Made by a program: the position numbers and the translations under genes
From: Kocuria rosea subsp. polaris
GTDB lineage: Bacteria > Actinomycetota > Actinomycetes > Actinomycetales > Micrococcaceae
Length of the DNA: 64,000 nucleotides
Direction: 5' to 3'
Assembly (NCBI RefSeq): GCF_001483755.1
Contig: NZ_LQBK01000006.1
Coordinates: 1 to 64,000, forward strand
The notes under the pieces: generated by a model
Told to the model about the DNA's origin: nothing
Database searches by the model: none
The model's input: the letters and a program-made list of their open reading frames with translations, nothing else
Shown here: positions 36,101 through 45,590 of the stretch, one piece after another
How positions within the stretch are numbered: position 1 is the stretch's first letter
Layout of the letters: every line of letters begins with the position of its first letter

Positions 36101-37255
36101 CTGCTCGGCGCCCGCGTGGGCGACCAGGTGGAGATCTCCACCGTGGAGACCCTCCCGCACCTGACCACCTTCGAGTCCGGCTCCTTCATGGCCGACCACT
36201 CGATGGTCAGCTCCGCCCGGGTCGGCTTCGGCTGGATCCACGTGGGCCCCTCGACCGTGGGGGAGCGCTCCTTCGTGGGCAACTCCGCGATCGTGGGACC
36301 GGATCGGGACGTCCCCGAGGACTCCCTGGTCGCCGTGCTCTCCTCCGCCCCGGCCGACGCCGGGCGCGGCACCTCCTGGCTGGGCCGGATGCCCGAGCCG
36401 ATCAGCCGGGTCACCGACGCCGCCGACGAGGCCGTCACCTACCGGCCGCGCCGCCGGCTGGTCGTGGCCCGCACGCTCGTCGAGTCGCTGCGCGCCGTGC
36501 CGTTCATGGTCACCGCCTGGCTGGACCTCGCGATCGTCTTCGTCCTCACCACGATCTACATGGAGTCCGGGGGAGGCCTCGACGGGATCGTCGCGGCGCT
36601 GCTGTGGGCCACGCCCGTGGTGCTCGCCGCCGGCGTGCTGGCCGCGCTGGTCCCCGTGCTGGTCAAGTGGGCCCTGATGGGCCGCTTCCGCGAGGGCGAG
36701 CGCCCGCTGTTCAGCTCCTTCGTGTGGCGCAACGAGCTCGCCGACACCTTCGCGGAGTCCCTGGCCGTGCCCGGCCTGATCCGGCTGGCCGTCGGCTCCC
36801 CGGTGTTCAACGCCTGGGCCCGGCTCATGGGCGCGAAGATCGAGCGCGGCGTGTGGTGCGAGACCTGGTGGCTGCCCGAGTTCGACCTCGTGCACCTGGG
36901 CCGGGGCGTGTCCGTCAACCGCGGGACCGTGCTCCAGACCCACCTGTTCCACGACCGGATCATGCGGCTGCAGCCGGTGTCGATGGAGGCGGGCTCCACC
37001 CTGGGTCCCAACAGCTTCGTCCTGCCCGGCAGCACCGTGGAGGCCGGCGCCACGGTGGGCCCCGGCTCCCTGGTCATGGCCCAGGAGACCGTGCCCGCCG
37101 GCAGCACCTGGGGCGGCAACCCGATCCGCCCGCTGCACACCGACGCCGCCGGCACCACTCCCGGCGCCGGGACCGTACCCGCGACCGCGTCCGCCGCGGG
37201 GCTCGCGTCCGACGTCGGGGCCGAGTCCGCCGGAGGGACGACCCGTGAGCGCTGA
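33116..37255 (+). CDS. Pls/PosA-family membrane peptide synthetase (poly-lysine synthetase-like)
   Basis: A 1379-residue single-module NRPS of the epsilon-poly-L-lysine synthetase type. An adenylation domain spans about 65-540 (IIFTSGSTGKPKG near 195; YRSGD; SGKVDRKALP), then a carrier domain with phosphopantetheine Ser581 in FFVLGGTSVAV. About six membrane helices from residue 640 then alternate with three soluble C-terminal repeats containing hexapeptide-like turns. The specificity residues, read by aligning A4-A5 and A10 to the GrsA pattern, are D-A-E-S-I-G-T-V-I-K, close to lysine codes as I recall them. The ATG at 33116 follows GGGGGA. Its stop overlaps the next gene's GTG. Expected product: an isopeptide homopolymer released outside; lysine is inferred. 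Confidence 0.88.
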   Translation: MTVRPSTRSGSTRQGGGRHLLEDRYPEQDRPEDGDVLDRALHTQPMPQVPGRAVFPVSSAPAPRTLVDIVMDTVSRHPDAVAVDDGTTVLSYAEFLERVEAQAQRLWDLDIGRGDRVGIRVPSGTVDLYVAVLGTIFAGAAYVPVDYDDPDERASTVWEEAGVCAVFGAGLTLRPRAEVRAGADCRQPGTGDDAWIIFTSGSTGKPKGVAISHRSAAALVDAEAELYLPRRPLGPGDRVMAGLSVAFDASCEEMWLAWRSGAALVPAPRAVVRSGTDLGPWLVERDITAVSTVPTLASMWPAEALSRIRLLIFGGEACPNELAARLVHPGREVWNTYGPTEATVIATGAVLTGEPPVRIGLPLPGWELAIVDTAGNPVRWGEEGELIIGGVGLGRYLDPAKDAEKFAPMDSLGWERAYRSGDLVRADPEGIVFVGRADDQVKISGRRVEMGEIDEQMTRLPGVQAGAAAVHTTPAGNQVLVGYLVAEGPGSVDLAEARRLLADRLPGQMVPALTLMDELPLKTSGKVDRKALPWPLPSAGAAAEASRVDAELEWLAALWADQLGPLPIDEDSDFFVLGGTSVAVAKLVSELRRSYPDAEIAEIYRNPTLAGMHEYLTTLARVDVVAQDAARARTVTDVPRWNGLVQIPFLTALYAVSGLRYVVGAAIVVWLLANLLGAAWVPNPPLLPLVAGWLVLFALPGRLVLTALFIRLLTFRLRPGAHARGSWTHLRVWMAERVLIFNKFEPLMGTPVMVLFFRLLGNQVGRHTHLDTMPPVSGMARIGDGAAVEHEVDLSGYWLEGDVLHLGGVTVGENTRIGTRTLLSPGAVVEAGAEVDPGSHVTGTVPAGRLQGGSPLVDLGPAGESWLEWAPVRGNRFLTGLLYALGLGTVGILPVLAVVPGALIVYTQVRGIELYELVFPVMALWVPVFAVLTVLVYLALLVLIVRALALLIRPGHHPADGTVGWAVWLTGVLLQKSLVSTYPVYASIATPFFLRLLGARVGDQVEISTVETLPHLTTFESGSFMADHSMVSSARVGFGWIHVGPSTVGERSFVGNSAIVGPDRDVPEDSLVAVLSSAPADAGRGTSWLGRMPEPISRVTDAADEAVTYRPRRRLVVARTLVESLRAVPFMVTAWLDLAIVFVLTTIYMESGGGLDGIVAALLWATPVVLAAGVLAALVPVLVKWALMGRFREGERPLFSSFVWRNELADTFAESLAVPGLIRLAVGSPVFNAWARLMGAKIERGVWCETWWLPEFDLVHLGRGVSVNRGTVLQTHLFHDRIMRLQPVSMEAGSTLGPNSFVLPGSTVEAGATVGPGSLVMAQETVPAGSTWGGNPIRPLHTDAAGTTPGAGTVPATASAAGLASDVGAESAGGTTRER

Positions 37256-38465
37256 GCACGCGGCCGCCACGCGTGGCGGGGGCACCGCGGTGCTCAACGT
37301 TCCCGGCGCCTCCGGCAAGCGCACCCGGCGTCGTCTGGTCGGCGTGGACGCCGCCCGGGGCTTCGCCCTGCTCGGGATGGTCGCCGTGCACACCCTGCCC
37401 TACTGGGACGCGGAGAACGAGCGCGCCTCCCTGAGCTGGTCCCTGTTCGCGGGGCACTCGGCCGCTCTCTTCGCGACCCTCGCCGGGGTGAGCCTCGCGT
37501 TCCTCTCCGGCGGCCGCACCCCGCACACGGGCCGGCGCCTGGCCGGGGACCGGGCGGGGCTGGTGGGCCGCGCCGCGGTGATCGCCCTCGTCGGGTTCCT
37601 CGTGGGCTTCGTCGCCCCGCCGGTGAACAACATCCTCATCTACTACGGGATGTTCTTCCTGCTCGCCATCCCGTTCCTGGGCCTGCGCATCCGGCACCTG
37701 CTGATCAGCGCGGCGGCGTTCACCGTGCTGGCCCCGTTCCTGATGCAGTGGTCCCTGGACGTCCTGCCCGCCCACGTGCACGACAACCCCACCCTGTGGA
37801 ACCTCGTCACGGAGCCGGTCACCGTGCTCTCCCAGCTGCTGCTGACCGGCACCTACCCGGCCCTGCCGTACATGGCCTACCTGTGCGCGGGCATCGCCCT
37901 GGGACGGATGAACCTCACGAGCCGGCGGGTGCAGCTGTGGCTCGTGGGCGCCGGCGCGGCCCTGGCCCTGCTCTCCTGGACGGTGTCCATGGCGGCGCTG
38001 CTGGCTTTCGGGGTCTACGACCGGATCTGGGCGGCCACCCCGTGGCTGTCCGAGGAGCAGATCGACGAGATCCTCGTCTTCGGCCCGGACCCGTCCCTGC
38101 CGACCACCACGCTGTGGTGGCTCATGGTGCCCGCCCCGCACAGCAACACGCCCGTGGCGCTGCTGCTGAGCCTCGGCATGGCCGCGTTCGCGCTGGGGGC
38201 GTTCCTGCTCCTGGCCCGGCTGATCGGCAAGGCGCTCACCCCGCTGGCGGCCGCCGGGTCCATGACGTTCACGCTCTACACCCTGCACCTGCTGTTCCTG
38301 GCCACGATGGTCTACGAGCTCCACCCGGGCTTCTGGTTCTGGATGCAGGTGGCCGTGTTCGGGCTGCTCGCCGTGGCCTGGCAGCGCGCCGTGGGCCAGG
38401 GCCCGCTCGAGAAGCTGGTGGCCCGCACCTCGAAGGCCGTCGCCCGGAAGGTGGCCGAGCGCTGA
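37245..38465 (+). CDS. DUF1624/HGSNAT-like membrane acyltransferase, copy A (coupled to Pls)
   Basis: A 406-residue polytopic protein with about ten helices. The opening GVDAARGFALLGMVAVHTLP is the signature of the heparan-alpha-glucosaminide N-acetyltransferase/DUF418-DUF1624 group, whose helix-1 histidine is implicated in carrying an acyl group across the membrane from acetyl-CoA. Other landmarks are [52 protein letters not shown] and MTFTLYTLHLLF. The GTG start lies 11 bases inside the Pls-type gene, so the two are translationally coupled. This suggests it modifies or assists export of the synthetase product, for example by N-acylation; no direct evidence. Confidence 0.82.
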   Translation: MSAEHAAATRGGGTAVLNVPGASGKRTRRRLVGVDAARGFALLGMVAVHTLPYWDAENERASLSWSLFAGHSAALFATLAGVSLAFLSGGRTPHTGRRLAGDRAGLVGRAAVIALVGFLVGFVAPPVNNILIYYGMFFLLAIPFLGLRIRHLLISAAAFTVLAPFLMQWSLDVLPAHVHDNPTLWNLVTEPVTVLSQLLLTGTYPALPYMAYLCAGIALGRMNLTSRRVQLWLVGAGAALALLSWTVSMAALLAFGVYDRIWAATPWLSEEQIDEILVFGPDPSLPTTTLWWLMVPAPHSNTPVALLLSLGMAAFALGAFLLLARLIGKALTPLAAAGSMTFTLYTLHLLFLATMVYELHPGFWFWMQVAVFGLLAVAWQRAVGQGPLEKLVARTSKAVARKVAER

Positions 38466-38524
38466 GGCCCTGACAGGGCCCTGGCCTGTGCTGCCCCTCT
38501 CTGCCCCTCCCTGCCCCTTGCCGC

Positions 38525-38685
38525 CGAGTCCCCAACCTGGTGGCGTTTCCCCACGCGGATTCGTGGGGGATTGCCACCGGCTTGGGGACTCGCCGCGCGG
38601 GGCCGCAGGTGGTTGGGGATTCGGCGCGCGGGGGCGCGGCTGATGGGGGACTCGGCGCACGAGGACACCGGGGACGGGGGACTCG
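38525..38685. repeat. Palindromic intergenic element E2 with four right-arm copies
   Basis: Bases 38525-38544 pair with 38573-38592 (20 positions, two mismatches), enclosing a 7-pair inner hairpin (ccccacg 38549-38555, cgtgggg 38562-38568). The right-arm core ttggggactcg at 38582 recurs in variant form at 38613, 38644 and 38675, each exactly 31 bases apart. It shares gcgtttccccacg and the gagtcccc arm with E1. It follows acyltransferase copy A and precedes narK in the 395-base gap 38466-38860, which holds no gene. Confidence 0.78.
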
Positions 38686-38760
38686 GCGCGCGGCTGGGGG
38701 AGTGGGGCGTGGCGGGCTCACGTCCGCCGTGCGGGGGCGTGAGGGGAAGTGCACCGGGGC

Positions 38761-38787
38761 GTTACCCCGTCCGTCGGGGACGGAAAC
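38761..38787 (+). promoter_or_regulatory. Possible degenerate GlnR-like site upstream of narK
   Basis: GTTAC at 38761-38765 and GAAAC at 38783-38787 are separated by 17 bases, which equals two 6-base spacers plus a missing 5-base half-site in the GlnR pattern. The middle half-site (cgtcg) is poor. It ends about 73 bases before the narK start. Weak on its own; included because better GlnR-like sites occur at two other nitrogen promoters here. Confidence 0.3.
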
Positions 38788-38860
38788 ACGGGGTTCCTAG
38801 CGTGGGAGCACCGCACGCCGCAGTCGCCGTGCTCCGCCCCGCTCGCCCAGGAGGTCCCCC

Positions 38861-40264
38861 GTGAGCTCAGAACTGCATCCCGACCCGGCCACCACCGCGG
38901 CCCGCACACCGGCGCCCCTGGCCCTGCGCGAGCGGCCCGGCCGCTGGCTGGACGGCTACCGCCCCGAGGACCCCGCGTTCTGGGAGTCCACCGGCCGGCC
39001 CATCGCGCGCACCAACCTCACGTGGTCGATCTTCGCGGAGTTCCTCGGCTTCGCGGTCTGGCAGCTGTGGGCCATCACCGTGATCTACCTGCCGGCGGCG
39101 GGCTTCACCTTCAGCGACTCGCAGATCTTCTGGCTGATCTCCATCCCGTCCCTCGTGGGCGCCACGCTGCGCATCCCCTACACGTTCATGGTGGGACGGT
39201 TCGGCGGCCGGAACTGGACGGTCGTCTCCGCCCTGCTGCTGCTGGTCCCCACGGTGGGCCTGGCCCTGGCGGTCGCCGACCCGGGCACCCCGTTCGCGGT
39301 CATGCTGCTGCTGGCGGCCACCGCCGGCTTCGGCGGCGGCAACTTCGCCTCCTCGATGGCCAACATCACCTACTTCTACCCCGTGCGGGAGAAGGGGTAC
39401 GCGCTGGGGCTCAACGCGGCCGGCGGCAACCTCGGCACGGCCGTGGCCCAGCTGCTCGTCCCGATCGCCGTGACCGTCCTCGCCGCCGGGGCCCTGGACC
39501 TCCCGCTCGCCGGGTGGATCTGGGTGCCGTTCATCCTGCTCGCCGCGTGGGGCGCCCGGAAGCACATGCACAACCTCTCCCACGCCAAGGGGGACGTCAC
39601 CGGGTCCCTGGCCACGGTGCGGGAGCCGCACTTCTGGGTCGTGTCCTTCCTCTACGTGGGCACGTTCGGGTCCTTCATCGGCTTCTCCAGCGTGTTCCCC
39701 AAGCTCATCGCGGACACCTTCCCGGAGTTCTCGTCCCTCGGCGTGGGCGCCGCGTCGCTGTCCCTGGCGTTCCTCGGCCCGCTGGTGGGCTCGGTCTCCC
39801 GTCCGTGGGGCGGGCGGCTCGCGGACCGCTTCGGCGGCGCGCCGATGACGGTCGCGGTGTTCGCCGTGATGGCGCTGCTCGCGCTCGCCGTGGTGGTCAC
39901 CCTGCCCCTGGCCGGCTTCTGGCTGTTCCTCGGCCTGTTCCTGCTGCTGTTCACCGCGGCCGGCATGGGCAACGGCTCCACGTACCGGATGATCCCCTCG
40001 ATCTACCGGGTGCTGGGGCGGCGGCAGCAGCAGGACGCCGCGGTGTCCACCGAGCGCAAGGCCTCGGCGGCGCTGGGCCTGATCGGGGCGGTCGGCGCGT
40101 ACGGCGGCTTCCTGATCCCGCAGGCCCTGAACCTCTCCAACACCACCACGGGCGCCTACAGCGCGGCGTTCTACGGCTTCGTGGCGTTCTACCTGGTGGC
40201 CCTCGTGGTGACCTGGTTCTGCTACCTGCGCCCCGGGACCGAGATGGGCGACAGCCACGTCTGA
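38861..40264 (+). CDS. narK: Nitrate/nitrite transporter NarK (NNP family)
   Basis: A 467-residue major-facilitator protein with twelve helices. The nitrate-porter signatures are present: GFGGGNFASSMANITYFYP in the first half and GMGNGSTYRMIPSIYR in the second, with the conserved arginine for anion binding in TLRIPYTFMVGRFGGRNW. It brings nitrate (and possibly exports nitrite) across the membrane for the assimilatory reductase encoded next. The GTG start at 38861 has an excellent AGGAGGT five bases upstream. The reductase gene follows after 40 bases, forming a narK-nasC-nasB operon. Confidence 0.92.
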   Translation: MSSELHPDPATTAARTPAPLALRERPGRWLDGYRPEDPAFWESTGRPIARTNLTWSIFAEFLGFAVWQLWAITVIYLPAAGFTFSDSQIFWLISIPSLVGATLRIPYTFMVGRFGGRNWTVVSALLLLVPTVGLALAVADPGTPFAVMLLLAATAGFGGGNFASSMANITYFYPVREKGYALGLNAAGGNLGTAVAQLLVPIAVTVLAAGALDLPLAGWIWVPFILLAAWGARKHMHNLSHAKGDVTGSLATVREPHFWVVSFLYVGTFGSFIGFSSVFPKLIADTFPEFSSLGVGAASLSLAFLGPLVGSVSRPWGGRLADRFGGAPMTVAVFAVMALLALAVVVTLPLAGFWLFLGLFLLLFTAAGMGNGSTYRMIPSIYRVLGRRQQQDAAVSTERKASAALGLIGAVGAYGGFLIPQALNLSNTTTGAYSAAFYGFVAFYLVALVVTWFCYLRPGTEMGDSHV

Positions 40265-40304
40265 GCCCGCACCGACCCGCCCGGACGACACCAGGAGCCC
40301 CCGC

Positions 40305-42455
40305 ATGAGCACCACGGCCACCCACTGCCCGTACTGCGCCCTGCAGTGCGCCATGACCCTGGACCCGGGGTCGGAGACCGCCGCGGCGCAGGGCTTCCCC
40401 GAGGTCGCCGCCCGGCAGTTCCCCACCAACCGGGGCGGGATGTGCCGGAAGGGGTGGACGTCGGCGGAGCTGCTCGCCGACCCGGCGCGGCTCACCGCGC
40501 CGCTGCTGCGCGGGGCGGACGGGGTGTTCCGGCAGGTGTCCTGGGACGCCGCGCTGGACCGGATGGCCACGGAGTTCCGCGCCGCCCGGGAGCGGTACGG
40601 CCCCGACGGCGCCGGCGTGTTCGGCGGCGGATCGCTGACCAACGAGAAGGCCTACCAGCTGGGGAAGTTCGCGCGGGTGGCCCTGGGGACCTCGCGGATC
40701 GACTACAACGGCCGGTTCTGCATGTCCTCCGCGGCGGCCGCGGCCAACCGCTCGCTCGGGATGGACCGGGGCCTGCCGTTCCCCGTGACGGACCTCGACG
40801 ACGCCCACACCGTGCTGCTGCTGGGCTCGAACCCCGCCGAGACCATGCCCCCGTTCGTCCAGCACCTGCGGCACGCGCAGGAGCACGGCGGCCTCGTCGT
40901 CGTCGACCCCCGCCGTTCGGCCACGGCCCGGATGACGGACGACGACGGCGGGGTGCACCTGCAGCCCACCCCCGGCTCCGACCTCGTGCTGCTGCTGGGC
41001 CTGGCCCACGTGGTGCTGCACGAGGGCCTGGCTGACCGGGAGTACCTGCGGCGGCGCACCACCGGGCTCGAGGCCTTCCTGCCGAGCGTGAGCGCGTGGT
41101 GGCCCGAGCGGGTCGAGCAGGTCACCGGGGTCCCGGCGCAGCGGCTCCGGGCGGCCGCCCACCTGCTGGCCCGCGAGCGGCGGGGGACCTACGTGCTGAC
41201 CGGGCGCGGCGTGGAGCAGCACGTGGACGGCACGGACACCGCGACCGCCGCGATCAACCTCGCCCTGCTCCTCGGGCTGCCCGGCCGGCCGGGCTCCGGC
41301 TGGGGCACCCTGACCGGGCAGGGCAACGGGCAGGGCGGGCGCGAGCACGGCCAGAAGGCCGACCAGCTGCCCGGCTACCGCAGCATCACGGACCCCGCCG
41401 CCCGCGCCCACGTGGCCGGGGTCTGGGGCGTGGACCCGGCCGACCTGCCCGGTCCCGGGATCCCGGCCGTGGAGCTGCTGACCACCCTCGGCACCGAGGG
41501 CGGCGTCCGCTGCCTGTGGGTCAACGGCTCCAACGTGGTGATCGGGGCCCCGGACACGGCCGCCGTGGTCCGGGGGCTGCAGGCCCTGGACTTCCTGGTG
41601 GTCTGCGACTTCTTCTTCTCCGAGACCGCGGAGCTCGCCGACCTCGTGCTGCCGGTGCTGCAGTGGGCCGAGGAGGAGGGCACCATGACGAACCTCGAGG
41701 GCCGGGTGCTGCGCCGCCGCCGCGCGCTCGACCCGCCGCCCGGGGCCCGGGACGAGCTGTGGATCATGGCCGAGCTGGCCCGCCGGCTCGGCGCCCCGGG
41801 GACGTTCAGCCCCGAGCCGGAGGAGGTCTTCGAGGAGCTGCGCCGGGCCTCGGCCGGGGGCAGGGCCGACTACTCGGGGATCGGCTGGGCCGCCCTGGAC
41901 GCCGGCGAGGCATGCTGGTGGCCGCAGCCCGCCGGCTCCACGGGCACGCCCCGGGTCTTCCTCGACCGCTTCGGCCACCCGGACGGGCGCGCCGTGCTGG
42001 TGCCGGTGCGGACGCGCGCCGCCGGCCGGGCTGTGGACCCGAGCCCGCCGGCCCACCGCCGGGAGCCGCTGCACCGGCCCGGGACCCTGACCCTGGTCAC
42101 CGGGCGTTATCTGGAGCAGTACCAGTCCGGGAACCAGACCCGCCGCGTGCCCTCGCTGCAGGCGGCGCGGCCCGGGGCGCTGCTGCAGATCCACCCCGCG
42201 ACCGCGGCCGCCCTCGGCATCGGCGACGGCGCCGCGGTGGAGCTGACCAGCGACCGCGGCCGCGCCGTGGCCCGCGCCGCGCTCAGCGGCGACATCCGCC
42301 CCGACACGGTGTTCCTGCCCTTCCACTACGCCGGGGAGCAGACCGCCAACCGGCTCGTGTCCGCCGCGGCCGTGGACCCGGTCTCGGCCATGCCCGAGTT
42401 CAAGGCGGCCGCCGTCACCGTCCGGGCGCTCGCCCCCGAGGAGGCTGTCCGATGA
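40305..42455 (+). CDS. Assimilatory nitrate reductase catalytic subunit (molybdopterin)
   Basis: A 716-residue molybdopterin oxidoreductase reducing nitrate to nitrite in the cytoplasm. The N-terminal [4Fe-4S] ligands are CPYCALQC and the GMCRKG cysteine (about residues 8-50). The cofactor domain shows [45 protein letters not shown] and [28 protein letters not shown] in two blocks. The C-terminal dinucleotide-binding domain has [19 protein letters not shown] and [10 protein letters not shown]. There is no C-terminal [2Fe-2S] extension as in longer NasA proteins, so electrons probably come through the next gene's product. The start has CAGGAG upstream, and the stop overlaps the next ATG (ATGA). 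Confidence 0.92.
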   Translation: MSTTATHCPYCALQCAMTLDPGSETAAAQGFPEVAARQFPTNRGGMCRKGWTSAELLADPARLTAPLLRGADGVFRQVSWDAALDRMATEFRAARERYGPDGAGVFGGGSLTNEKAYQLGKFARVALGTSRIDYNGRFCMSSAAAAANRSLGMDRGLPFPVTDLDDAHTVLLLGSNPAETMPPFVQHLRHAQEHGGLVVVDPRRSATARMTDDDGGVHLQPTPGSDLVLLLGLAHVVLHEGLADREYLRRRTTGLEAFLPSVSAWWPERVEQVTGVPAQRLRAAAHLLARERRGTYVLTGRGVEQHVDGTDTATAAINLALLLGLPGRPGSGWGTLTGQGNGQGGREHGQKADQLPGYRSITDPAARAHVAGVWGVDPADLPGPGIPAVELLTTLGTEGGVRCLWVNGSNVVIGAPDTAAVVRGLQALDFLVVCDFFFSETAELADLVLPVLQWAEEEGTMTNLEGRVLRRRRALDPPPGARDELWIMAELARRLGAPGTFSPEPEEVFEELRRASAGGRADYSGIGWAALDAGEACWWPQPAGSTGTPRVFLDRFGHPDGRAVLVPVRTRAAGRAVDPSPPAHRREPLHRPGTLTLVTGRYLEQYQSGNQTRRVPSLQAARPGALLQIHPATAAALGIGDGAAVELTSDRGRAVARAALSGDIRPDTVFLPFHYAGEQTANRLVSAAAVDPVSAMPEFKAAAVTVRALAPEEAVR

Positions 42456-44053
42456 CCCCGCGCCGCTCCTCCCGCTCGGCCGCCGCCCCGATGCGGCCCA
42501 ACGAGCACGTGGTGGTGATCGGCTTCGGTCCCGTGGCCGCGCGCTTCGTCGACGACGTCACCGACCTCGCCGCCGAGGGCACGATCCGCCTCACCGTGAT
42601 CGGCGGGGAGCAGGATCCGGCCTACAACCGGGTGCTCGTGGGCGAGCACGCGGTGGGCCGCGCCGAGCTCGCCACGATGGCCCTGGCCGACCCGGAGGCC
42701 CTCGCCCGGGCGGGCGTCGACGTGCTGCTGGGCACCCGGGTGACCCGGATCGACCGCTCCCGCCGCGTCCTGCGCCTCACGGACGGGCGGAGCGGTGCCG
42801 CCCGGGAGCTCGGCTACGACCGCGTGGTCCTCGCCACCGGGGCCCGCCCCAACCTGCCCGTGCTGCGCGGGATCAACCCGGACCCGGGCGCCTACGAGCA
42901 CCTGCCCGCCGGGGTCACGGCGCTGCGGGACCTGTGCGACGCCCGGACCGTGCGCACCGTCGTCGAGCGCCGCGGCCGCGTGGTGGTGCTGGGCGGGGGC
43001 GTGCTCGGGCTCGAGGCCGCCCTCGCGGCGAGCGAGGCCGGCTGCCCGGTGACCGTGGTGCACCACGCCCCCTGGGTGCTGACCCGCTCCCTCGACGCCC
43101 CCGGCGGGGCGCTGCTGGGCCGGGCCCTCGCGGACGCCGGCGTGGAGGTGCGCTCTGGGACCCCGGCGCGCGAGGTCCTCCTGGACGGGGACCGGGCGTT
43201 CCGCGGGCTCGTCCTCGAGGACGGCCGGACCGTGCCCGGCGAGCTGCTGCTGCTCTCGATCGGGGTCACGGCGCGCACGGAGCTCGCCGAGGGCGCCGGG
43301 CTGCGCACGGCCCGGGGCATCGTGGTCGACCACGAGCTCGGGGCGGACGTGGAGCAGCGGGTGTTCGCGATCGGGGACTGCGCCGAGGTGCTGTGCCAGG
43401 ACCCGTCCTGCCGGGAGTGCCCCGGCCGGGAGGGCGCGGGCCCGTCCGGGCTCGTGGGTCCGGGCTGGCGGCAGGCGGAGTGGCTGGCCGCCCGCTTCCG
43501 CGCGGAGCTGGCCGCCGTGGCCGAGGGCGGGACCGCGGTGCTCGCGCCCCTGACCACCGGTCCCGCCGGCGCGGTGCGGCTCAAGGCCCGTCAGGTGGAG
43601 CTCGCCTGCGCGGGGGAGGTCGGGGGGCCGCCCTGGGAGCCCCGCCCGGACGGCGGGAGCGTGGTGCAGTGGGCGGACGGCGCCGCCGGCAGCTACGCCC
43701 AGCTCGTGCTGCGGCCCGACCGCACCCTGGCCGGCTACGTCGTGCTCGGCCTGCCCCGCTCCGCCGCCGGGATCGGGCTGCTCCACGACCGCGGCGAGCC
43801 CGTGCCCGAGGACCCGAGCGTCCTGCTGCGCCCCGACGGCCCGGACGCCGGGTCGCAGCAGGAGGCCCGGCCGACGCCGGGGACCACGGTCTGCCACTGC
43901 GCCGGCGTCACGCGGGGCCGGATCGCCGAGGCCGTGGAGCAGGGTGCCGCCACCCTCGAGGAGGTCCGCTGCGCCACCCGCGCCGCGACCGGGTGCGGGG
44001 GCTGCGGGGACGCCGTGCGCCGGCTCGTCGAGGAGCACGCCGCGGCCGTGTGA
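42452..44053 (+). CDS. FAD/NAD(P)H oxidoreductase with BFD-type [2Fe-2S] domain (NasB-like electron donor)
   Basis: A 533-residue flavoprotein related to the N-terminal half of NirB. FAD binding is at [18 protein letters not shown], a second Rossmann motif for NAD(P)H at [20 protein letters not shown], and a C-terminal flavin motif at [14 protein letters not shown]-like [2Fe-2S] domain closes the protein ([20 protein letters not shown] and then [16 protein letters not shown], giving the C-x-C and C-x2-C ligands). It probably passes electrons from NAD(P)H to the nitrate reductase encoded immediately upstream, with which it shares an ATGA stop-start overlap. It lacks the siroheme domain, so it is not a nitrite reductase itself. 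Confidence 0.88.
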   Translation: MTPRRSSRSAAAPMRPNEHVVVIGFGPVAARFVDDVTDLAAEGTIRLTVIGGEQDPAYNRVLVGEHAVGRAELATMALADPEALARAGVDVLLGTRVTRIDRSRRVLRLTDGRSGAARELGYDRVVLATGARPNLPVLRGINPDPGAYEHLPAGVTALRDLCDARTVRTVVERRGRVVVLGGGVLGLEAALAASEAGCPVTVVHHAPWVLTRSLDAPGGALLGRALADAGVEVRSGTPAREVLLDGDRAFRGLVLEDGRTVPGELLLLSIGVTARTELAEGAGLRTARGIVVDHELGADVEQRVFAIGDCAEVLCQDPSCRECPGREGAGPSGLVGPGWRQAEWLAARFRAELAAVAEGGTAVLAPLTTGPAGAVRLKARQVELACAGEVGGPPWEPRPDGGSVVQWADGAAGSYAQLVLRPDRTLAGYVVLGLPRSAAGIGLLHDRGEPVPEDPSVLLRPDGPDAGSQQEARPTPGTTVCHCAGVTRGRIAEAVEQGAATLEEVRCATRAATGCGGCGDAVRRLVEEHAAAV

Positions 44054-44176
44054 CGGGCCCGGGGCCGCCGGGACCGGCGGGGCGCCGGTGTGCCCGCGCG
44101 CACAAGGGTGGACACGGCGCCGGCCCGTTCCGGTTGGCCGGCACGGCACGGGGTGCGAAGATGGTCGCGCCCGTGG

Positions 44177-44335
44177 CCCGACGGCACCGTCCGGCTCCGC
44201 AGCATGAGCGAACAGCCCGACGGCACCGCCCGACGGCACTGCCCGGCCATGCAGCACGACCGTGCAGCCCGACGGCACCGCACCGCAGCACCACCCGACC
44301 GCACCGCACCGCCCGACCGCACCGCCCGATCCCGA
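44177..44335. repeat. Low-complexity short tandem repeats (CCGACGGCACCG-like)
   Basis: The units cccgacggcaccg (44177, 44216 and further variants) and ccgaccgcaccg repeat with slips over about 160 bases in the 313-base gap between the NasB-like gene and acyltransferase copy B. Frames read through it but start predictions inside it give biased Pro/His/Thr peptides that are not credible. Confidence 0.7.
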
Positions 44336-44366
44336 GGGCCGGACCCGACGAAGAGGACGACCATCC

Positions 44367-45590
44367 ATGAGGGAGCGCCCCACCGAGAACCTGCCCGCGG
44401 CGACCGGCACCGGCGGTGCCGCGCGGCGGAGGACCAGGCGCTCGGTGGGCATCGACGCCGCCCGCGGGCTGGCGCTGATCGCCATCATGTGCGTGCACAT
44501 CCTGCCCATGTCCTACGCCGCCACGGGCCGGCCCACCGTCAGCTGGATCCTGTTCCCCGGCGACTCCCCGGCCCTGTTCGCCCTCCTGGCCGGCACGGGG
44601 TTGGCGTTCACCTCCGGCGGCCGCCGGCCCTACCGGGGCCGCGAGATGACGGCCGCCCGGGCGGGCATCGTGGTGCGCGCGCTGCTGCTCCTGCTCCTCG
44701 GGCTGCTCATCGGCCTGCTCATGCCGCCGGAGCCCCCCGCCTACAACATCCTGATCTACTTCGCCGCCTACTTCCTGCTGGCCCTGCCCTTCCTGGGGCT
44801 CGGGCCGCGGGCCCTGTTCATCGGTGCGGCGGTCTTCCTGGTGACCGGTCCGCTGCTGCTGCACCTCCTGGCCGACGTGCTGCCGGAGTGGTCCTCCTAC
44901 AACCCGACCTTCGCCACCCTGGCCGCCGAACCGCTCGCGGTGCTCGGGCAGCTGCTCCTCACGGGCACCTACCCGGCGCTGCCGTACCTGGCCTACGTGC
45001 TGACGGGGATGGCCATCGGACGGCTCAACCTGCGCCGGCGCGAGGTCCAGGTCCGGCTGCTCGTGGTGGGCGCGGCGCTCGCGGTGACCGCGAAGCTCGT
45101 CTCACGGCAGCTGCTCTACGCCGGGGACGTCTACACGCGCCTGCTCTTCAGCGACCCGGACCTCACCGCGGTGCAGCTCGAGAGCCTGCTCGTCTACGGC
45201 CCCACGGGGACGTTGCCGACCAGCACGCCGTGGTGGCTCGTGCTCACCACCCCGGACGTCAACACGCCGTTCTCCGTGGCCTGGAGCCTCGGGGTGAGCC
45301 TGGCGGTCGTCGGGACGTGCCTGCTGCTCGCCCGCCGGCACGGGGCGTGGCTGCAGCCGGTGGCCGCCCTCGGGGCGATGACGCTCACCCTGTACACGGC
45401 GCACCTCGTCTTCCTGACCTTCGAGCTGTTCTACACCGCTCCCGTGCTCTGGCTGATCGCGAGCCTGGTGCTCTCCGTGCTGTTCGCCCTCGCCTGGCAG
45501 CGGGCCTTCGGGGCGGGCCCGGTCGAGCGGGCGATGAGCGCCGCGGTCCGGCCGGTCCGGAGGGCCGTGGCTCAGCGGTCCAGCCGGTAG
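44367..45590 (+). CDS. DUF1624/HGSNAT-like membrane acyltransferase, copy B
   Basis: A 407-residue paralogue of the proteins at 37245 and 52505. It keeps the signature [22 protein letters not shown] with the helix-1 histidine, [60 protein letters not shown] and [15 protein letters not shown]. It is the most diverged of the three and stands alone without a hydrolase neighbour. The ATG at 44367 follows GAGGA; the frame extends upstream into low-complexity repeats, which I exclude. Its 3' end overlaps the convergent regulator gene by 19 bases. The substrate is unknown. Confidence 0.8.
   Translation: MRERPTENLPAATGTGGAARRRTRRSVGIDAARGLALIAIMCVHILPMSYAATGRPTVSWILFPGDSPALFALLAGTGLAFTSGGRRPYRGREMTAARAGIVVRALLLLLLGLLIGLLMPPEPPAYNILIYFAAYFLLALPFLGLGPRALFIGAAVFLVTGPLLLHLLADVLPEWSSYNPTFATLAAEPLAVLGQLLLTGTYPALPYLAYVLTGMAIGRLNLRRREVQVRLLVVGAALAVTAKLVSRQLLYAGDVYTRLLFSDPDLTAVQLESLLVYGPTGTLPTSTPWWLVLTTPDVNTPFSVAWSLGVSLAVVGTCLLLARRHGAWLQPVAALGAMTLTLYTAHLVFLTFELFYTAPVLWLIASLVLSVLFALAWQRAFGAGPVERAMSAAVRPVRRAVAQRSSR

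Noticed and set aside
33113-37393. A 1426-codon minus-strand open frame opposite the Pls-type gene
   Set aside because: Antisense shadow: low-complexity Gly/His/Gln/Glu-rich translation and no domains, against a clear multi-domain protein on the plus strand.
38582-38685. Regular 31-base spacing of a repeated motif, as in a short CRISPR array
   Set aside because: The conserved part is only about 11 bases and varies between copies, the intervening DNA is itself repeat-like, and no cas genes are present; it belongs to the palindromic element E2.
41096-42451. Long 5' extension of the NasB-like frame within the nitrate reductase gene
   Set aside because: The upstream part is an out-of-frame shadow of the reductase; the conserved FAD domain begins just after the ATG at 42452, which overlaps the reductase stop.
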